This document shows, piece after piece, positions 36,830-47,302 of a stretch of 64,000 nucleotides of DNA. The position numbers and the translations under genes were made by a program. The stretch is taken from assembly GCA_019054805.1 (NCBI GenBank), contig JAHQIY010000008.1:3395501-3459500 (forward strand), in the 5' to 3' direction. The notes below the pieces were generated by a model. That model worked only from the letters and a program-made list of their open reading frames with translations. It had not been told where the DNA came from and did no database searches. Each line of letters starts with the position of its first letter. Positions within the stretch are counted from its first letter, which is position 1. This DNA is from Brachionus manjavacas. Taxonomy: Eukaryota > Rotifera > Eurotatoria > Ploima > Brachionidae.

Positions 36830-37310
36830 TATACACTGCGCTTGTAAGACCTCATGTAGAGTTCTCAATTTGTTCATGGTGCTCATATCTAGGTAAAGAC
36901 ATTTTTGAAATAAGAAAGAGCAACAAATATAATCCCTGAACTCCGTAAATATGAGTACTCCATGAGACTTGATTTTTTTAGATTAACTAATCTGAAGATA
37001 AAGCGTATGAGAGGAGATTTAATTCACATGAATAGAATCATAAATATCTATATAATTGTTCATCTTACTAACGCTAAATAATTTTCAATCAATAAGGTGT
37101 ATAATTCAAGGAGACATGCAACATTTTTGGTAAGGGAATAAGTTAAGAGCTGTATGCAGCATAATTATTTTCAAATAAATCGAGTTTTTAATGTTTGAAA
37201 TAGCCTACCTCACGTCATTGTTAATTCCAAATCAAAAAATACTTTTAAATCCAGATTGGCAGAAAGTTTGAGATACATTATAAAAAAAATAAATCTCGAG
37301 TCATAACTAA
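36830..37310 (+). mobile_element. Decayed LINE fragment
   Basis: Plus-strand traces in several frames: YTALVRPHVEFSICSWCSYL, then LRKYEYSMRLDFFRLTNLK and MRGDLIHMNRI, then SKSKNTFKSRLAESLRY. The order matches the C-terminal part of jockey/CR1-like RT proteins. Many stops and frameshifts mark it as old. Confidence 0.75.
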
Positions 37311-37734
37311 AAGTTTTGGATATTGGTTATATTCAAAAAGAAAAAATTTACTTCCATTGCTCATAGCTAAGTTTATTCAGACTTTTAATTTTTTTAAATA
37401 AAAATTAATAGAAAATTTAAGTTTTATTGAAATTTAATAAGCTTATTTTGTAGTATATATTTTGTTAGAATTTTTTTTTATGTTCGAATTTATATTCATT
37501 TGAATTCTGAACATTTCATATTTGATTTCATTTCTTGCATATTTAGATTTAAATTAAAAATTATTATCATGTTTAACACTCTCTAATGACTTAATAGAAA
37601 GAATCATTTAATTTTTTATAAGAGATTTTTGTTTTTTTTAATTTGTGATTACGAGGTGAAATCTAAATTTAACTTGATCAAAAGATATCAAAATTCGATT
37701 AAAAAAATAGCATTTAATTATAATTTAACTTTAA

Positions 37735-39055
37735 TTTGGTTTATTTTTTTGTGTTTGAATTACAAAATGTATCCAATGTTGAAATAACATTGAAAAAGTG
37801 TGATGTTTCAAAGATTTTTTTCAGTTTCAAAAAAAAAATAATTTCAAGTTAATTTTGCTAGCGTGAAAAACTTTGAATTTTTTTATAAATTTTGAATTTG
37901 GGCTTGTGATATGTTGATCCTTAAAGATAATATTTGTAGTTTAAAAAACTTACTACGCTCTGTTTTCCATTTTTCATTTATTGAGTATTTGTTAAAATGC
38001 ACTAAACGAAAGTAAATTATCACTAAAGTCAAAATTTTATAAGAAGGAAACTAAGTTTTTCGTGTCTGGTCGATTAAGTAAACTATGGTTCACCTGTTAC
38101 TGGAATAATTCTTGTTCTCAGTTTTTATGACATATTAGTTCACCTAATCTAAAAATTATTTGCCTAATTTAAAAAAGCTAATTTAATGATAAAAAATAAG
38201 AAAGAAAAATTATTACATAGAAAATTTTAAGTTGGGCGGAAGGGAAATATTGCGAAATAGATGAATCTTTGTTTTCCAAAGTCAAACACTTGATGGGTGA
38301 AAATTTAATTTTAATTTTCTTTTTTTAATTTTTATTATTTTATGCTGAAAGGCAAAGATTTAAGTAAAGAGCGCAATATTTGGGTATTTGAGATTATTAA
38401 AAGTGTAATACCAAGTCAACCAGATCAGGGCAAATGCTATTTCTAAAGATCCTTCAAAAAAAAAACCAAAAAAATTATTTACTAATTTTTATATCAGTTT
38501 CGAGAATTAGGCATTTTATTTTATTAAATAGTTTAATTCAATTTGTTCACATAATCTAAAAGTTGTTCGTCTAATTCTATTTTGAACAAAAAAATTGGGT
38601 AAACCAATAACTCACAAAACCTGAGAACAAGAGTTTTTCGGATAATAAGTGAACTTTGGTTCACCTAACCGACTAGATCCAGTTTTTCAACGATTGAATA
38701 TAAACTTTAATCTAATGAATTATTTATCTATTTTTTTTCATTTTTTATTTTATTTAATATTATTTAACTTTTTTTAGTTTTTTCACGTGTTTTTATTCTA
38801 AAAAATAAATAAATGAATTGTTTAAAAGTTAAAAAAGAATTTTCAAATTTTTTTTTTCAAATTTCCAAACAAAAATTAAACTCATTCTATTTCACTAACA
38901 AGTTTAATTTCAAATATGATGATGTTTGCAATATTAACTTAAAATTATTTTTTTTTTTGAAACTGAAAAAAATCTTTGAAACATCGCACTTTTTCAATGT
39001 TATTTCAACATTGGATACATTTTTTAATTCAAACACAAAAAATTAAACCATATAT
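37735..39055. mobile_element. Foldback element with another foldback nested inside
   Basis: The outer arms at about 37741-37865 and 38935-39051 are strongly matching inverted copies; both contain AAAATGTATCCAATGTTGAA or TTTTTTATCCAATG-type counterparts and a TTTCAAAGATTTTTTTCAG stretch. Inside, a second inverted pair at about 38066-38110 and 38625-38690 shares TTCTTGTTCTCAG and TGGTTCACCT blocks. This looks like one element inserted in another. The open frame at 38813-39046 lies in an arm and is not a gene. Confidence 0.75.
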
Positions 39056-39420
39056 TATTTCATTTAAAAAAATTAGTATGAACGTTTGAATATTATTCAG
39101 AAGTGTATTCTATTTCATAATTATACAAACTGGTCTACTTCTTTAGTATTAAAAAATGTTCTTTATTTTATCTCAGCATTATTAACTTTTAGCCTTAAAG
39201 ATAAATTTTTTTAAATAAATTTCATAAATAAGTGTTGGAAATTTTTTTTGAATTTTTAAATTTTTATGCTTGTTAAGATTCATGTTTTTAGATTGTTTTT
39301 TCGTATGTTTTTTTTTATTTGAAAGAAAAAACAGCATCTAAAAATCTATTACTTAACCAGACGCTGTTGAGAAATTTTAATGATTGATTGATCTAATCGC
39401 AGCTTTTTCAAGTTACTTAA

Positions 39421-39517
39421 CACTAGAAGCACCAATGAGTCAACTTTTTTAAATAAACTTTCTTAATTAACTAAATTCAAATAAAAAAAATTTAGTCTTA
39501 ATGCAAAATCAAGTTAA
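39421..39517. repeat. Solo piggyBac-like terminus
   Basis: TTAA at 39417-39420 is followed by CACTAGAAGCACCAATGAGT, almost the same as the terminus of the piggyBac remnant that starts 97 bp further on. It looks like a second, broken left end. Confidence 0.6.
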
Positions 39518-40236
39518 CACTACTAGAAGCACCAAAACGAGTCATTTTGACTTTTTTGTTTTATAGTCTTGTTTATGGGCACGATACAGGTGTTTTACTA
39601 AACATTTCCCAAGACAAGCCTGTAAAAATGTTTCGTCGATTAATAGTTAGTTCGTTTCACGATTCAGTCTATGTTGAACCAGAGGACTACTTTTTACTCA
39701 AGAAAAAAACAAATTTGAGCATGATTACAATTCAAAAAAAGTTGGAGTAGATCTTATTGATCAAATGGCTAAGTTTTATTCGGTAAAAGCTAAGAGACGC
39801 TGTATAATGCAAGTATTTTATAGCATCATAAATTTAGCTTGCATCAATAGTTGAATTCTATACAAAAGTGTGAATAAATGCAACATATCAAGGCGAGATT
39901 TTTTGATCAAACTTGTCGAAGAAATCAAAAGTAATTACAAGAAAAAATTCGTTTCCATCGTCATCTGGCACCTCCAAAAGCCTTCGTAAAAGGATCAAAA
40001 GAATTTATCTCCTAAACCTGTGTCTTGTCAGTGTGTGGTACAAAATAAATAGAGTATTTGTAAAAAGTGTGATTGACTATGGATATTTTATAAGGCCTAA
40101 GAAAAGACTAAAATTTAATAATTTACTATTTTTATTCTAGTAATTTAGTAATTTCAATAATCTCGGACATAAAATATATGATTTATTATTTATTTTTCAT
40201 AACGAGTCAAAATGACTCGTTTTGGTCCTTTAAGTG
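39518..40236 (+). mobile_element. Decayed piggyBac-like transposon
   Basis: The terminal inverted repeats share ACCAAAACGAGTCATTTTGA (left about 39518-39550, right about 40205-40236). TTAA lies at the left junction and CTAA, one change away, at the right, fitting the piggyBac TTAA target. Inside, frames in series give VYVEPEDYF, then VGVDLIDQMAKFYSVKAKRR, then CIMQVFYSIINLACINS, the hallmark C-terminal catalytic region of piggyBac transposases (GVDxxDQ), followed by a Cys-rich tail (CQCV, ICKKCD). The N-terminal half is missing and frameshifts break the rest. Confidence 0.88.
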
Positions 40237-40320
40237 CTAAGCAAAAAATCAAAATGTTACGATCAAAGTTTTGAAAAATTACTTGTGAAAATTTTACAAA
40301 TTAATTATATAAATATAAGA

Positions 40321-40386
40321 TTAATTTATTTATTTATTGAATTGAATTAACCTCCTTTAAGGAGAAGTAAAAGAAAATAAAGATAA

Positions 40387-40420
<34 letters not shown>
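40321..40420 (-). repeat. LINE-like tail and 30-bp poly-T
   Basis: On the minus strand CTCCTTAAAGGAG can form a hairpin, followed by TTCAATTCAATAAATAAATAAA. On the plus strand a run of 30 T (40391-40420) follows. Both resemble 3' tails of minus-strand retroposons; no coding part remains. Confidence 0.45.
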
Positions 40421-40421
<1 letters not shown>

Positions 40422-42950
40422 TTTTTGTGTTTTTTTTAAAAAAATGAAAAATTATTACCTAAAAATAAAATAAAATAAGATTAATGATATTTTTTGAATC
40501 ATTTTTGAATTTGATAATTGCCATACATAATGAAAATTGTTATTCACAATTTAGATAGAAAGTCATCTTTTTCTTTTAAATATGAAAAATTTCTATATTG
40601 TACGTAAATTGTTGTAAAAGCAATAATATCCAAAAATTGAAGAATTTTGTCTTATTTTTTTAAATGAAAATTTTCCAAGCGAAAATACATAGTATCAAAA
40701 ATACATAGAAAACTAAAAAAAGGAAAATATAATAATATTGTTTTTTAAAATTTTGGATAATGAATAAAGAAATTGAAAACGAAGGAAGATAGTAATACAG
40801 TTAAAAGAGTAAAAATTGAATAATTAATTGATCTAGGAATTTTTCAATCTTTTGGACATTTTTGCTTTAACAAAAATTTAAGTCAAATTTTGAATTTTTA
40901 ACTAATAGAAAAGTAAAAATTCATTAATAGATTAACTAGCTTCCAAAATTGAGAGGAAATCGGTATTCATCAGCATAGATTTCATTCAAAATAATAATCC
41001 AGACATTTGTTTAAGTAGTTTCTTGAAAGTAAAAAATTTCAAAAAATTTCAAAAATGAATTTTATTTTCAAAGATTTTGTCTCTTATTTGCCAAATTTCG
41101 ACACTCATTTTTTTGGTGTTTGTTTAAAATTTTTCTACAGAGTAATAAATCAACTTTGATTGAAAGTAAAAATAAAGCCAGAATAGTTTTGCGAATTTTT
41201 TCCAAGGAATATTCATAAAAATTAGCATGAAAAAAAGAAATCAAAATCTCTTGAGACTTAAGGAAGAAAAAAGAAAACCACGAAATGAGAAGGAATGATG
41301 AATAATAAAATGAGTCTAAAATTAAAATATTGCTTAGCTTTTGACACTTAAGAATTTATAGTTTGAGCTTTGGTTCTTTTTTTTCTATCATTGATAATCT
41401 AGCATTGATAATTAACTAAAAAATCGAATTTTTTTTCTATTTTTAAATTTGGAAATTGATTATTATTAGCCTGGCAATATTTTCTGATTTTTATTTTATC
41501 AATAATTTACTAGAGTAAATATTTTTTGTTTGCAATAAATCATTTATCGTAATAAAATTAACACCAATTTCTGATTGACAATTGACCAAAAACCCTTAAC
41601 AATGTACCCGTGTAATTTAATTGAAATTTACAATGCTGATGACATAAGTTATAAAGTATTTGGCATTTTTTTAGTCTAAATCATGATTATTCAAAAAATT
41701 TTCAAAAAAAGCATTCGTGATGCATTCCAAAAAAATTGAAGAATTTTTCATTTCATCATGGTAAATCGAGCCCAGAGTTTTCATATTTTATTTAAGTCTT
41801 GAATTTTTTTTAAATCTCAAGTAAAAATTCTTTCATAATCTGCATTATCAAGTCCAGTAGAAAGACTTTTTTCATGTTCAGGTTTACTCCTAGAAATTTA
41901 GAGGGTACAACATTATAGCTTTGTAATTTTGAGTCATTAGATTCTGGACAAATAAAAGATTTTTTTAAATATTTATTAATTAAACACAAAATGTTAATTA
42001 TCTTTATTAAATAAAAGAAATCTTTTTTTCACAATTGATCGTTAATTGATTTTTTTAAATATTTATTTGAATATTGTAAAGACAAATTCAAAATCCACAT
42101 TAAAGCATCCAAATTATAGTTTCAAATGATATTTTAATATTAACTAAAATATTTTACAGCGAAAAAAAGTTAAATATTGTCAAAATATTGATTTAGATTT
42201 TATTTTACTTCAGATAAAAATTCATATAATTTATTTCCTAATTAAAGATTAAACAAATCATGTTTAATAAGGTTTAAAAATTTCATTTAAAAAATTGATT
42301 AAAATCCTTTTTTTCAAATCAAAAACTAAAAATTTTGATTTTAAATTTACATTTGATCATAAACTTCAGTTTTCCTAAATTCTGTCAAATCAATTGAAGA
42401 GATTTAAAGAAATAAAATAATTTTTTAAATAAATTATTAAAAATTTTTATTTAATCCATTAAGAGTAAAATTTAGTTTTAATTTTTTTCTTCAATAATCA
42501 AGTCACGACTTGAAAACTTTAACTTCAAGATACACGACTTTTAATACAACCCTTATCAAACCGAGATTAAGAGCAGATTCAATCTAACTATCAGGTACTT
42601 TAATTTAATGGATTACCGATTTAAAACTAAGTGGCTATGGAAAATAAAAATTATTGTTGCATAAATATTTGATTTTGAATTGGTGAAGCCTTAAAAGTTT
42701 GCAGTCTTTAAAATTTTGTTTTAAAAACATGATTAGTTTACCCAAAAAAAATTATATCATTGTCACATATAATGTGTAAAGATTTTCTGAATGAGAATTC
42801 GAAAAATTCAATCGAATTTTTAAATTAAATTTAGAATATGAATTTATCTTGTCAATTGCATGATTCTTTAACTTGAATCTTAAATAATAACTCATTCAAC
42901 TTTGTCTAATAAACAAATAAAATATTTTCTTGTTAATCAAATTTACGATA
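40421..42950. other. AT-rich intergenic DNA
   Basis: No gene or recognisable repeat is seen. Confidence 0.6.
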
Positions 42951-42985
42951 TATAAAGTTAAAATAAAATAATTTTTTTTTTAAAA

Positions 42986-43723
42986 ATGACTGATATAGAT
43001 AGCGTGTCGATTTTAAAAGAAAATTTAACTGAAAAAGAATTGAGAGAAGTGACAACACATTCTCCTGATTTAAATTTTTCGAACCAATGTAGTAAATCAG
43101 ATCCAGATCTTTTACCTAAATTTGAACCGATTATAATCCGCGAACACCCACCAGATTATTTTTCGGCAAGAACTGAAAATAAAATTTTCACTATTGAAGG
43201 GGACAAAACTCCACCACCGCCCAGGAAATTAATAATTGAAAAACTACCAAATATTCCAGAAAGACCTCCATCTGTTATTGTTGAACGATGGCTATCCTAT
43301 CCAAAGGTGAGACAAAAAGTGGTGTTCAATAAGCCACCTCAATTAGATCCTTGTTTTACTAAACCAAAAAATTTTATAATCGAATGGGAAGATCCACAAG
43401 TAGTGGTCAAGAATGAACTCAAATATTTGGGAATAGTTGAAGCTGATCCTTTAGATTATGTTAAAGTTCATGGATCGAAATTAAAAAAATTGGACGATTT
43501 GCCTGAATTTGCGCGTGAAATTAAAGCTCCAGATGGTTTAAAATTGGCTTCAGAATGCCAGAACGAAGATTTGATCGAATTATATGGAGACGTAGATGCT
43601 CTAAGACTAATTGACTTAGAAGAGGAAGGTTTGGGTGAGTATAAAAAGTTACTCGAAAAAATAGATACTTCGTTTGAGACAAGTGACTTCACCAGTGTTT
43701 CAAGTTTGGAATCATGGAATTAA
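42986..43723 (+). CDS. Proline-rich ERWL-motif protein, function unknown
   Basis: A single-exon frame of 245 residues with clearly coding composition. After an acidic N-terminus (about 1-45) it has a block of charged, proline-punctuated strands: PPPPRKLIIEKLPNIPERPP, then VIVERWLSYP, VRQKVVFNKPP, FIIEWEDPQVVVKNELKYLG. The C-terminal 70 residues are acidic and probably helical. Repeating IIEKLP/VIVERWL/VVF/IIEWE phrases recall alveolin- or articulin-like cytoskeletal repeat proteins. I infer this from pattern and cannot name a family. No signal peptide or membrane segment. The stop is 51 bp from the 3' end of the opposing tRNA gene. Confidence 0.75.
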   Translation: MTDIDSVSILKENLTEKELREVTTHSPDLNFSNQCSKSDPDLLPKFEPIIIREHPPDYFSARTENKIFTIEGDKTPPPPRKLIIEKLPNIPERPPSVIVERWLSYPKVRQKVVFNKPPQLDPCFTKPKNFIIEWEDPQVVVKNELKYLGIVEADPLDYVKVHGSKLKKLDDLPEFAREIKAPDGLKLASECQNEDLIELYGDVDALRLIDLEEEGLGEYKKLLEKIDTSFETSDFTSVSSLESWN

Positions 43724-43744
43724 CAGATAATTAACTTTTTTATG

Positions 43745-43765
43745 TTTGTGTTTGTGTGTGTGTTT
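43745..43765. repeat. Short (TG)n run
   Basis: An interrupted TG/TTTG repeat between the ERWL-motif gene and the tRNA gene. Confidence 0.8.
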
Positions 43766-43768
43766 TAT

Positions 43769-43773
43769 AAAAA
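43769..43773 (-). terminator. Pol III T-run terminator of tRNA-Gly
   Basis: On the minus strand five T follow the discriminator base of the tRNA directly, the usual RNA polymerase III stop. Confidence 0.85.
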
Positions 43774-43844
43774 TGCACTGGCCGGGAATCGAACCCGGGC
43801 CGCCCGCGTGGCAGGCGAGCATTCTACCACTGAACCACCAGTGC
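43774..43844 (-). tRNA. tRNA-Gly(GCC)
   Basis: A 71-nt gene that folds into a full cloverleaf. The acceptor stem is GCACTGG/CCAGTGC with discriminator A. The D-arm has the A box TGGTTCAGTGG, the anticodon loop is CTGCCAC with anticodon GCC (complement at 43810-43812), and the T-arm holds the B box GGTTCGATTCC. It has no intron and is almost the same as tRNA-Gly(GCC) of other animals. CCA is not encoded, as expected for a nuclear gene. Confidence 0.98.
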
Positions 43845-43849
43845 TTATC

Positions 43850-44770
43850 TAAACAAGTTTTCAACATTTCATTAAATATTTAATCTTTATTTAAAATAAT
43901 AAAATTTGAAAAATCAATCATAATTTAATTTATTGTGAATTTTTATTTTTTTTTTGGTAATTTTTCGAGACCTTGAATTTCTTCGTTACCTAAATGTTAA
44001 CTTTCACAAAAAGCTGTACGATTCATTTTTTTTCAACTAAACTTAAAAGCATAAACTGAATGATTAGCTCAAAAAACTTACACACATCGTTATTTTTAGA
44101 ATGCCGAGTGTAAATCACCTAATTTTTACAAAAAGTGAAATTTTTTTACTTGAATTTTACTGTACTATCTTTTTCATCTAGAAAAAAAATTTTATCAAAT
44201 TTAAATTTCGAATGACAAAAAAAACCAAAACACCCTTAAAACTTTCCAAATCCACCGAAAAGCTGATTATATTTTTGGAAAGAGCATAAAATATTAACTA
44301 GATAATGAATTCTTTATAAAATAAATAATATGATTTTGCCATTAAAATCTAAATAACAACTTTTAACGCTCTACGACAGCACACCCTGATTTGTTTTCCA
44401 TTTTTCATATTTTTTTTACAAAGCCAAATACCTGTTGTGCGTTTTTGACCCTGAGCAATCTAAAAATATGGTCATATTTCTTACATTAAGTTAAGTTTTT
44501 AAACTAAATTTTATTTGGCAAAGTCAAGTTTGATTTGCTATAAGAGTGGACAAGACCTACTCTAATTTTTTCGTTTATTAAATTTTGGCTTTAAAGTCTG
44601 ATTTATAATGTAATTTTAAAAAATGATTTTTTTGGCATTTATTTTAAGAAATTAATTTTTTTAATTTTTATTTCTCAAATTAAAAAACAAATTTTTCTTT
44701 GCTCTTTCTAAATTTTAATTATTAAATTAATAATAAAAATAAAAAACTACAGTAGTCTAATTGTAGGGTA
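43850..44770. other. AT-rich intergenic DNA
   Basis: No supported feature. Confidence 0.6.
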
Positions 44771-44774
44771 GGGC

Positions 44775-45310
44775 TTCATGTAGCTTTGCTATGGCGGCTA
44801 TCTTATTTCAACATAAACTTCTCATACAAATTGAAATTCAACTGTACTCAAACCGTTCATTATTTTAAAATTTCGATTAGGTCTCTGTGTTCACGTCTTG
44901 TCTTAAGTTTCATATTTCCCTACCTAGTAAGTCTTTTGTCATAATCTAGATTCCTTACATTATATATTCATTTTGTAGCTTGTCTTTGTACTTGTTTTAA
45001 AATGTTTGAGTCCATTTTGGTACAAGGTCTGCATGTTGCTGAAGCAAACTGTAACTAAAGCCTGACAAATGAGTCATACAACTGTTTGAACGCATTTTAG
45101 GTCCAGCATTTCAATTAATTTAACAATCGTGTAAATGTATGATTGTAGTTGTTCAACGTCAAGACGATTTCTGATGATGTTTTTTATCAGTTTGGTATCA
45201 TCTGCAAATAGTTTGATCAGGGTACTTATGGACCATTGACATATTTTTGCGGGACTCCACTTATCTTAGATATAATCATCTTTCCACTCTGAGACGTTCT
45301 CGCCTATTAT
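44775..45310 (-). mobile_element. Decayed LINE reverse transcriptase
   Basis: Minus-strand traces in order: ISGVPQKYVNGP (the GVPQGS...GP box of RT), DDTKLIKNIIRNRLDVEQLQ (just after the FADD catalytic box, whose Phe-Ala is lost), then MDSNILKQVQRQATKWIYNV and LDYDKRLTR. Frameshifts and stops throughout. It is a 5'-truncated, inactive copy. Confidence 0.8.
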
Positions 45311-45779
45311 TTACATCCTGTTTTTTAAAACGATTAACAACAATTTATTAATTTTTTTCTCAATTCAAAAATTTAAACATCTATATTTTGATGAAGCAAA
45401 AATTATACAGGTTTTATTATTTATTTTGTAATTTTCAGAAGTTGTTTGTTCCTTTTATTTAAAATACATCATAATGAAAAAGTTAAGAAACGACTAATAT
45501 TTTTATTGTCTATTTGGGTTTGAATTTTAATAGAATGGAACAGGTTTGATATTTTTAAAACCATTTTTTGTCGGCTAAATTCTTTATTCTTTAATTAGAT
45601 CAAAATAGAAAAATTGGACTGAAATGACAATCGATTCATTTGTTATTTTTAAATGTGAAAAAGTTAAGAAATAGCTAAAATTTTTCTTCTTTTTTCTTTG
45701 CTAAAAGCCCAATCCCTCTAAAAAATGGTTTGTTTGGCACTCACTTATAAAAATAAATATAAAATGAACTTCTTGTTAA

Positions 45780-45897
45780 AATTCTGGAACAAATTTAATC
45801 GCTTTTGCAACCAAAATGTCAATTAAAACTTCCAAACGTTGACCTATTGACGATTATAGAATAAAAAATGGCACAAAATTAATTTTATCATAAGAAA
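45780..45897. repeat. 118-bp direct repeat, left copy
   Basis: About 95% identical to 46639-46757, with a handful of substitutions and a one-base gap. The two copies bracket the LINE 3' end at about 45940-46638, as a very long target-site duplication would. Confidence 0.85.
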
Positions 45898-45939
45898 TTT
45901 TTTGGTATAAAATTTGATTCTAAATTAAATTAAATTTTA

Positions 45940-46638
45940 ATATATTAGTAGACGAAATTAAAGAACGCTGCAATAAAAGGCTAAATATTATTTAGATATT
46001 ATCAAATAAAAAATGGGATCTTAATCAAAACACTCTAGGAAATTTATATAAATCTTTAGTCGGATCAAATTTAGACTATTCTTTTGCTTGCTTGGATTCA
46101 TTTTCAGAAAATAATATCAGAAAACCACAAGCAATTCAGAATACAGCAGTCAGAGCTATCCTCAAGTTAAAATATGATACTCTCTCCAACATCGTGCATC
46201 ATAAGGCTTTTAATTAACTTAAATTACTAACAGTCTCAAATCGGCTTTTTGAGTTGAGTGAGAGATATGTTGGGACAGGACTGAATCATTCTATTCCATT
46301 GGTTGAAAGACTGGTGAAGGAATACAAAGAAGGTTTCGAATCAAGATATATTGAATACCCAACTCCATTGTGTAATTGCTAACTTACTATTTCCTCTTTT
46401 TTTCCTGGAGCTTCAACTATGCAAACATGTGCCACATGTAACAATCTTTGCCAATTTATGTCTTTTCAACTTTCATTTTTTTAGCTTATTTACTCTATTT
46501 TGATTCTTTTTTTTTATCTCATTTTATTAACTTTAATTTTTTTTTTATTTTGATTTTGATTTTTTTTTAAATTTATTCTGAAGGAGCCCTAGCTCATTAC
46601 AAAAAAACAAATAAATAAAAAAAATTAAAAAAAAATAA
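45940..46638 (+). mobile_element. LINE 3' end between direct repeats
   Basis: Plus-strand traces DEIKERCNKRLNII, LGNLYKSLVGSNLDYSFACL, IQNTAVRAILKLKYDT, NRLFELSERYVGTGLNHSIP and GFESRYIEYPTPLCNC are the last part of a jockey/I-like RT protein. A 3' UTR follows with the small hairpin GAGCCCTAGCTC (about 46586-46597) and an A-rich AAATAAATAAAA tail. Three or more stops or frameshifts make it inactive. A second copy of the family lies at 62980-63480 in opposite orientation. Confidence 0.85.
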
Positions 46639-46757
46639 ATTCTGGAATAAATTTAATCGCTTTTGCAACCAAAATGTCAATTCAAACTTCCAAACGTTGT
46701 CCTATTGACGATTGTAGAATAAAAAATGGCACAAAATTAATTTATCATTAAAATTTT
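46639..46757. repeat. 118-bp direct repeat, right copy
   Basis: Partner of 45780-45897. It begins right after the A-rich tail of the LINE, as expected for a target duplication. Confidence 0.85.
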
Positions 46758-46799
46758 TTTATTTTAGCCTTGATTTTACATTGAGACAGAAATTTTTTC

Positions 46800-47095
46800 T
46801 TTCTAATAATCATCGTCTAACCAGAGAATCTGATGCTTTTCTACCATTTGACAGTTTCCAGTTATGAGCTAAAATATGTGATGGCGAAGCTCAATTTTTT
46901 TTTACCAAACGAACTAATTGGCGATCATCTTTAATAGTAGAAGTCTAAGGTCTTCCAGATCTTGGACGATCGTTGTATGAGTTTGTTTGATTATATCGAT
47001 CAATGATAGTTTTTATGCATGGCTTAGACCTATTTAGATCATTGCCTATTTGGGCATATAGTTTTCCATTTTGCTTATGAAATAGCCTTTTAATT
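46800..47095 (-). pseudogene. Tc1-like transposase N-terminal remnant
   Basis: The minus strand reads LFHKQNGKLYAQIGNDLNRS, KPCIKTIIDRYNQTNSYNDR, PRSGRP-stop, then DDRQLVRLVKKN and further. This is the paired-type helix-turn-helix DNA-binding region, with the GRPR-like linker, of Tc1/IS630 transposases. Three stops interrupt it and the DDE catalytic part was not found. Confidence 0.85.
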
Positions 47096-47302
47096 TTGCC
47101 AAAAAATCAGAAAAATTTTTCAAAATGATTTATTGTTTTTAAGAATAAATACTTTCTAGTTCTAAAAAGCTATGTCTCTTTGATCCAAAATTTTATTAAT
47201 TAAAATTTTAACAGAAGTGCGTAAAAATGCTCTAAAAATGTTTTAAAAATAAACCATGTTAAATTAAGTGGCGAATAAATAGTAAACATTGAGATGAGTT
47301 CC

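Noticed and set aside
38813-39046. 77-codon frame
   Set aside because: It lies in an arm of the foldback element and has no coding signature.
45480-45779. Possible catalytic half of the Tc1 transposase on the far side of the LINE
   Set aside because: I looked for DDE-type motifs on the minus strand and found none that I could defend.
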